From positions 50,826 through 114,825 of the forward strand of contig CANJGB010000008.1 in the NCBI GenBank assembly GCA_947473805.1: 64,000 nucleotides of DNA, read 5' to 3'. Positions 60,725-64,000 of this stretch are shown one piece after another. Source of the DNA: Alphaproteobacteria bacterium. GTDB lineage: Bacteria > Pseudomonadota > Alphaproteobacteria > Ferrovibrionales > Ferrovibrionaceae. Every line of letters begins with the position of its first letter. Within the stretch, counting starts at the first letter, position 1. The notes under the pieces were generated by a model. That model did not search any database. It was not told the DNA's origin and saw nothing but the letters and a program-made list of their open reading frames with translations. The position numbers and the translations under genes are program-made.

Positions 60725-61923
60725 GCCCCCTGCCCCATGGGCTTTAGCGACAGACCGTTATTGCCGATCCACATGGCCGGAACCGCTGCCAGAGCCGATA
60801 CGACGATCAGCCAGACCAAAGCCGCGCCGGTACCGGTTTCGATCAGGCTGATGATGAACGTGCCGAGGCCACCGGCGCTCATCTGCACGAAACCAAGTGT
60901 GCCCGAAGCCACGCCGATCATTTTCGGATTGAGGCCGACGGCGACGGCCTGGAGCTGCGGCACCAGCACGCCCTGCAGGCAGCAGACCAACCCCATCGGC
61001 ACGAACAGGCCGGCGAGCGACAGGCCATTCACCACGAACAGCAAGGCCATAAGCAGGATCACCGCGACAATGCCGAACGTCGACCAGAACATCAGCTGGG
61101 GCGGCGCGCAACGCCGGGCCAACCGCGTGAGGGCAAAATTGCCGACCATGTAGCCGGCGGGGATTGCGATGTAGAAGAGACCGTACAGGTCGGAGCGGAC
61201 GCCGAGCGTCTGGATCGCCAGGACCGGCGCGGTTGCCGCGAACGCGAAGAACAGCAAGGTCTGCACGCCCCACAGCACCGAGTAGCCGGCAAAGCGCGGC
61301 ATGCCCATCAAGCGGCCGAAATTGGCGAAGAAAATACCGATGCCCAGCACCTCGCTGCGGCTGCGCAAGGTCTCCTTCTGGCGCGATGCCACGGCCAGCA
61401 TGACGACAGCGAAGACCAGCAGGAAAATGAAACTGGCGCGCCAGCCGAACTGGACGTCGATGAAACCGCCCAGCAGCGGCGACACCGCCGGCGCCAGTCC
61501 CATGCCCATGCCGAAATAGGCCATGGCCACGGTAATACGCTCGGCCGGATAGGTGTCACGCAGCATGGCACGGCTCAGCACCGTGCAGGCACACGCCCCC
61601 GCCCCCTGGAGAAACCGGCCGACCAGCAGGATCGCCGCCGATGGCGCCAGCCAGCACACCACCGTGCCCACCATGAACAGCGCCAGGCCGAACAGCAGCG
61701 GGGGCTTCCGCCCGAAGCGGTCGGACAATTGGCCGTAGATCAACTGCCCCACCGCCACCGTCGCGACATAGACGGTCATGGTCCACTGCACGACGGAAAT
61801 ATTGGCGTGCAGGTCACGCGCTATGGCCGGCATGGCCGGCGCCACGATATGCACGCTGCCCAGCATCAACGCCGACAGCAGGACGAGAAACAGCAGCGGC
61901 GGCGGCTTCGGCAGATCGGACAT
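60721..61923 (-). CDS. Bcr/CflA-type MFS transporter (first of tandem triplet)
   Basis: 400 residues, 12 spans. VQWTMTVYVATVAVGQLIYG and QLSDRFGRK (motif A), GRFLQGAGACACTVLSRAMLRDTYP typical of Bcr/CflA. First gene of the triplet in transcription order; 22 bases downstream of the MBL-fold gene, so the cupin/MBL/MFS genes may form one transcript. Substrate unknown. Confidence 0.93.
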   Translation of the reverse strand: MSDLPKPPPLLFLVLLSALMLGSVHIVAPAMPAIARDLHANISVVQWTMTVYVATVAVGQLIYGQLSDRFGRKPPLLFGLALFMVGTVVCWLAPSAAILLVGRFLQGAGACACTVLSRAMLRDTYPAERITVAMAYFGMGMGLAPAVSPLLGGFIDVQFGWRASFIFLLVFAVVMLAVASRQKETLRSRSEVLGIGIFFANFGRLMGMPRFAGYSVLWGVQTLLFFAFAATAPVLAIQTLGVRSDLYGLFYIAIPAGYMVGNFALTRLARRCAPPQLMFWSTFGIVAVILLMALLFVVNGLSLAGLFVPMGLVCCLQGVLVPQLQAVAVGLNPKMIGVASGTLGFVQMSAGGLGTFIISLIETGTGAALVWLIVVSALAAVPAMWIGNNGLSLKPMGQGA

Positions 61924-61945
61924 TTTTTGTTCTGCGTCCCGGCCG

Positions 61946-62758
61946 TCAGCGGCCCGGCAGGACGATGATTTCCGGCGACGTCGGCAGGGTGGCGCGGCTG
62001 ACGGTCAGCACCGGCTTCTCGCGCTGCGAGACCTTGTAGGTCGTCCGCATGCGGTCGAGGAAACGGTTCAGGTTGCCGGGCGAAAAATAGTGCATGGGCA
62101 AAATCAATTGCGGCCGCAACTGGTCCAGCACCTCGGCCATATCCTGCTGTCCCATGGTGAATGCGCCATCGATGGGCAGCATCAGGATGTCGACCTGGCC
62201 CAGTTCGGCCAGGTTCTCCTTGCTGAGCACGTGGTGCAGGTGGCCGAGATGGGCAATGCAGAGCGCCGCCACCTCGTAGATGAAGATCGAATTGCCGTTG
62301 TAGCGCGTGCTGCCGTTAAAGTCGCGCACGTTCGTGGACACATTGCGCACCCGCACGTCGCGTTCGCGGAGGTCATGGTGCGCCGGCTTCTGCTCGGTCC
62401 CCCAGCCGCGCAGCACATGCTTGACGCGCGGGTCGGGCGCGTTGGTGAAGTGCGTCGAGTGCGCGTTGTTCATCGTCACGATGTCAGGCAGCGACGGCGC
62501 GCCGATATAGTCATTGTAATCGGTCACGATGCGCACGCCGGCCGGGCTCTCGATCAGGAAACTGGCATGGCCGAGGAACGTCAGTTGCGCCTCGTCGGCG
62601 TTCAGCGCCGCGGTGGAGAACGACGCCGGCATCACCCGCGCCGCCGGCAGGCCGCGCTGCGCCACCGGAATGCAGTTTGCCGCCGCGACCGTCGGCCCAA
62701 GCGCCAGCAATGCGACAACGATCCATCCGAACAGGCGGTGCGCGCTGGTCATGTTCAT
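61946..62758 (-). CDS. Secreted metallo-beta-lactamase-fold (UlaG-like) protein with atypical metal motif
   Basis: 270 residues from ATG 62758: signal peptide (LFGWIVVALLALGPTVAAA) then an MBL/UlaG-type fold: LTFLGHASFLIESPAGVRIVTDY, MNNAHSTHFTN where a HxHxDH motif is expected, CIAHLGHLHHVL, and MLPIDGAFTM with LILPMHYFSPG. The HxHxDH is reduced to AHSTHF, so metal binding may be altered. Probably periplasmic. Overlaps the truncated cupin by four bases. Confidence 0.85.
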   Translation of the reverse strand: MNMTSAHRLFGWIVVALLALGPTVAAANCIPVAQRGLPAARVMPASFSTAALNADEAQLTFLGHASFLIESPAGVRIVTDYNDYIGAPSLPDIVTMNNAHSTHFTNAPDPRVKHVLRGWGTEQKPAHHDLRERDVRVRNVSTNVRDFNGSTRYNGNSIFIYEVAALCIAHLGHLHHVLSKENLAELGQVDILMLPIDGAFTMGQQDMAEVLDQLRPQLILPMHYFSPGNLNRFLDRMRTTYKVSQREKPVLTVSRATLPTSPEIIVLPGR

Positions 62759-63009
62759 ACCTTTGCCGGAGCAGCGGCGGGCGCCGCCGGACGCTGGGCC
62801 CGCTGGCGGTAGGGCTCCTCGATGCGGACCACGTCGTCGGCGCCAAAATAGTCGCCGGTCTGCACCTGCACGATGACCAGTGGCAGCTTGCCGGGATTCT
62901 GCACCCGGTGCGACACGCCCTTGGGGATGAAGATCGACTGGTTCTCGGCCAGCACGTCGGCCAGCAGAACCGGGTACAACCGCCCGATCCAATCACCCCA
63001 AGACGCCAT
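62755..63009 (-). CDS. C-terminal half of a mannose-6-phosphate-isomerase-type cupin (truncated)
   Basis: 84 residues. The second part, LAENQSIFIPKGVSHRVQNPGKLPLVIVQVQTGDYFGADDVVRIEE (compared in pieces), matches the C-terminal strands of type II sugar-isomerase cupins, including the last metal His. The preceding half barrel with the HxH-E ligands is missing; the first 18 residues are unrelated. No frame upstream restores it. Start ATG; stop ATGA-coupled to the MBL gene. It may be non-functional or a minimal cupin. Confidence 0.65.
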   Translation of the reverse strand: MASWGDWIGRLYPVLLADVLAENQSIFIPKGVSHRVQNPGKLPLVIVQVQTGDYFGADDVVRIEEPYRQRAQRPAAPAAAPAKV

Positions 63010-63061
63010 CCCCCTGCCCCCGCGCGCCGCAAAACCCGGGCGCGATAGTAGGGCGGGCCAC

Positions 63062-63340
63062 CTAGCCGAGCCAGCCTCGGATACGCGCGCGCCAGCGACG
63101 GAGACGGGTCCGCCAGCGTCCGACCGTCGGCGAGCGCCCCCACCAGGACGTCAGCTGCCGGCGCCAGCGCCGCACCCGGGGCGAGTCCTGCGACAGGACG
63201 TATAGCCCCAGCGGCACCATCCAGAAGCCGAGAACGGGCAAAAAGCCCAGAATGCCGCCACAGACCAGCAGCCAGCCCAGGGCCAGGCGGACATACCGGT
63301 TGCGGGGCAGCGGAATCCGCCGGTGTTTGGGCTTGGTCAT
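63062..63340 (-). CDS. Small membrane protein, 92 residues (hypothetical)
   Basis: Basic N-terminus, one or two hydrophobic spans (LALGWLLVCGGILGFLPVLGFWMVPLGLYVLS), then a strongly Arg/Trp-rich cytoplasmic tail (RRWRRQLTSWWGR, RRWRARIRGWLG). The glycine/proline pair between the hydrophobic halves resembles PGPGW-type small proteins. Function unknown. Confidence 0.75.
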   Translation of the reverse strand: MTKPKHRRIPLPRNRYVRLALGWLLVCGGILGFLPVLGFWMVPLGLYVLSQDSPRVRRWRRQLTSWWGRSPTVGRWRTRLRRWRARIRGWLG

Positions 63341-63440
63341 GTAGGGACTATAACTCGGACCGGGCCAGGTAGTTTCACCGGCAGGCTCAAGGGCTATGGC
63401 GCGGCCGGAATGTCTTTGCTATAAGGCCGGCCCGCACCGA

Positions 63441-63515
63441 TCCCAGGTAGCTCAGCGGTAGAGCAGTCGGCTGTTAACCGACTGGTCGGGGGTTCGAATC
63501 CCTCCCTGGGAGCCA
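63441..63515 (+). tRNA. tRNA-Asn (GTT)
   Basis: 75 bases with encoded CCA. Acceptor TCCCAGG pairs with CCTGGGA, anticodon loop CTGTTAA (anticodon GTT), T loop GGTTCGAATCC, discriminator G. Confidence 0.97.
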
Positions 63516-63856
63516 CTGCGCTCAAATCCCTCCGATATTCCCTAGTGTCAGGACTGCGCCGCTGCGCGCGCTCAGTCTCGAGGCGACAGAGCTACGCATT
63601 TTGCACGCCCCGGCCCGCTGTGCCACTCTAAGGCGAACAGCATGGATCCTGTGACCTGCATGTCCCCGTCATCGTTCGGTGCCCCCGGTCAGTCGCACTG
63701 CATCTGGTCGTCTGGATATGGGCCCCCACATTAGTGGGATTATCCGCGAGCCCCCTTGCTTGGAGTTACTGGAAGGGCAATCCGGGGCATGGCGCAGGCC
63801 CTAGCCTTGCACAACCATGCTGCGCCCGCATCAGCGTTAACACTATCGCCACCTAA
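63516..63856. other. Non-coding stretch between tRNA-Asn and the insertion sequence
   Basis: About 340 bases. No credible gene on either strand. Only a small CCCAC-ATTA-GTGGG palindrome (63726-63739) is visible. I see nothing else identifiable. Confidence 0.5.
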
Positions 63857-64000
63857 GAGCCGTTCCGGAAAGTTGTTGAGTCGGAGGAATCAGTTGTGAT
63901 TCGCTTACGGGCATCCGAATCGGATGTGGGAGATGCCCGATGTGGACGCCCGAACACCGCCGCGCAGCTGACCGGCGCGGCCTGCGTTACCCGAGCGACC
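63857..64000 (+). mobile_element. IS5-family insertion sequence, left end (continues beyond window)
   Basis: The transposase frame starts at 63940. Upstream, GAGCCGTTCCGGAAAGTT (from 63857) has the form of an IS5-family terminal inverted repeat, preceded by TAA, which fits the TNA target duplication of the IS1031-type subgroup. The other end and the repeat pair cannot be checked here. Confidence 0.6.
63940..64000 (+). CDS. IS5-family transposase, N-terminal fragment
   Basis: From ATG 63940 the frame reads MWTPEHRRAADRRGLRYPSD to the window edge, the stereotyped N-terminus of IS5-family transposases, which usually continues LTDxEWxLIxPLIPP. Too short to reach the DDE catalytic residues. Whether the full gene is intact cannot be seen. 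Confidence 0.72.
   Translation, partial: MWTPEHRRAADRRGLRYPSD

Overview
This is a GC-rich, densely coded chromosomal segment from an alphaproteobacterium, most likely of the Rhodospirillales or a close relative. The evidence is gene order and content: rhodanese-tolC-popZ/DUF2497-valS, argS-SPOR-nagZ-scpA-scpB-tatBC-serS-surE-pcm, yajC-secD-secF-Mth938, trmFO, a GAAC-N7-GGAC SOS-type box between ssb and uvrA, sdhE next to mfd and recG, and encoded CCA ends on all three tRNAs. Most of the window is housekeeping core. I found no CRISPR array, prophage, secretion system, toxin-antitoxin pair or defence island.

Layout. 0-5 kb: mfd (cut by the left edge), sdhE, recG, DUF502 membrane protein. 5-8.5 kb: an ATGA-coupled type III polyketide synthase / isoprenylcysteine-methyltransferase-like / SDR cluster, then a signal-peptide FKBP, two doubtful small proteins and tRNA-Lys. 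8.5-15.4 kb, minus strand: ssb, gyrA, coaD, cyclophilin, queA, tgt and a 37-residue membrane peptide. 15.4-22.3 kb: uvrA, a GlcG/HbpS-like protein, recX, trmFO, a squalene/phytoene synthase-family protein and a PuuD-like membrane protein. 22.3-28.6 kb: Mth938-secF-secD-yajC, a DUF815 ATPase and ilvD. 28.6-38.4 kb: one long, mostly overlapping minus-strand block from argS to pcm. 38.5-45 kb: erpA, xth, a 10-bp tandem repeat, a ydbH-ynbE-ydbL set and three metabolic enzymes. 45-48.8 kb: a two-component cluster. 48.9-57 kb: SDR, trypsin-like protease, DUF350, valS, popZ, tolC, rhodanese and a Pcm-like protein. 57-58.3 kb: tRNA-Cys followed by a decayed stretch with remains of a tyrosine integrase and of a luciferase-like oxidoreductase. 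58.3-63.3 kb: three tandem Bcr/CflA-type MFS transporters, a metallo-beta-lactamase-fold protein, a truncated cupin and a small membrane protein. 63.4-64 kb: tRNA-Asn and the start of an IS5-family element that runs off the window.

How the genes work together. The argS block combines translation (argS, serS), chromosome segregation (scpAB), cell wall recycling (nagZ, SPOR), protein export (tatBC) and protein repair or survival (surE, pcm). queA and tgt act in queuosine tRNA modification. ssb, uvrA, recX, recG, mfd and xth give the window a strong DNA-repair theme. ydbH-ynbE-ydbL probably bridges the envelope for lipid transport. The PKS, methyltransferase and SDR probably make and tailor an alkylpyrone- or alkylresorcinol-type lipid; this is the best candidate here for an uncharacterised pathway. 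Smaller points of note are the absence of tatA and dgt from an otherwise standard block, the decayed integrase at tRNA-Cys, the decanucleotide repeat after xth, and a promoter placed so that the erpA mRNA may be leaderless.
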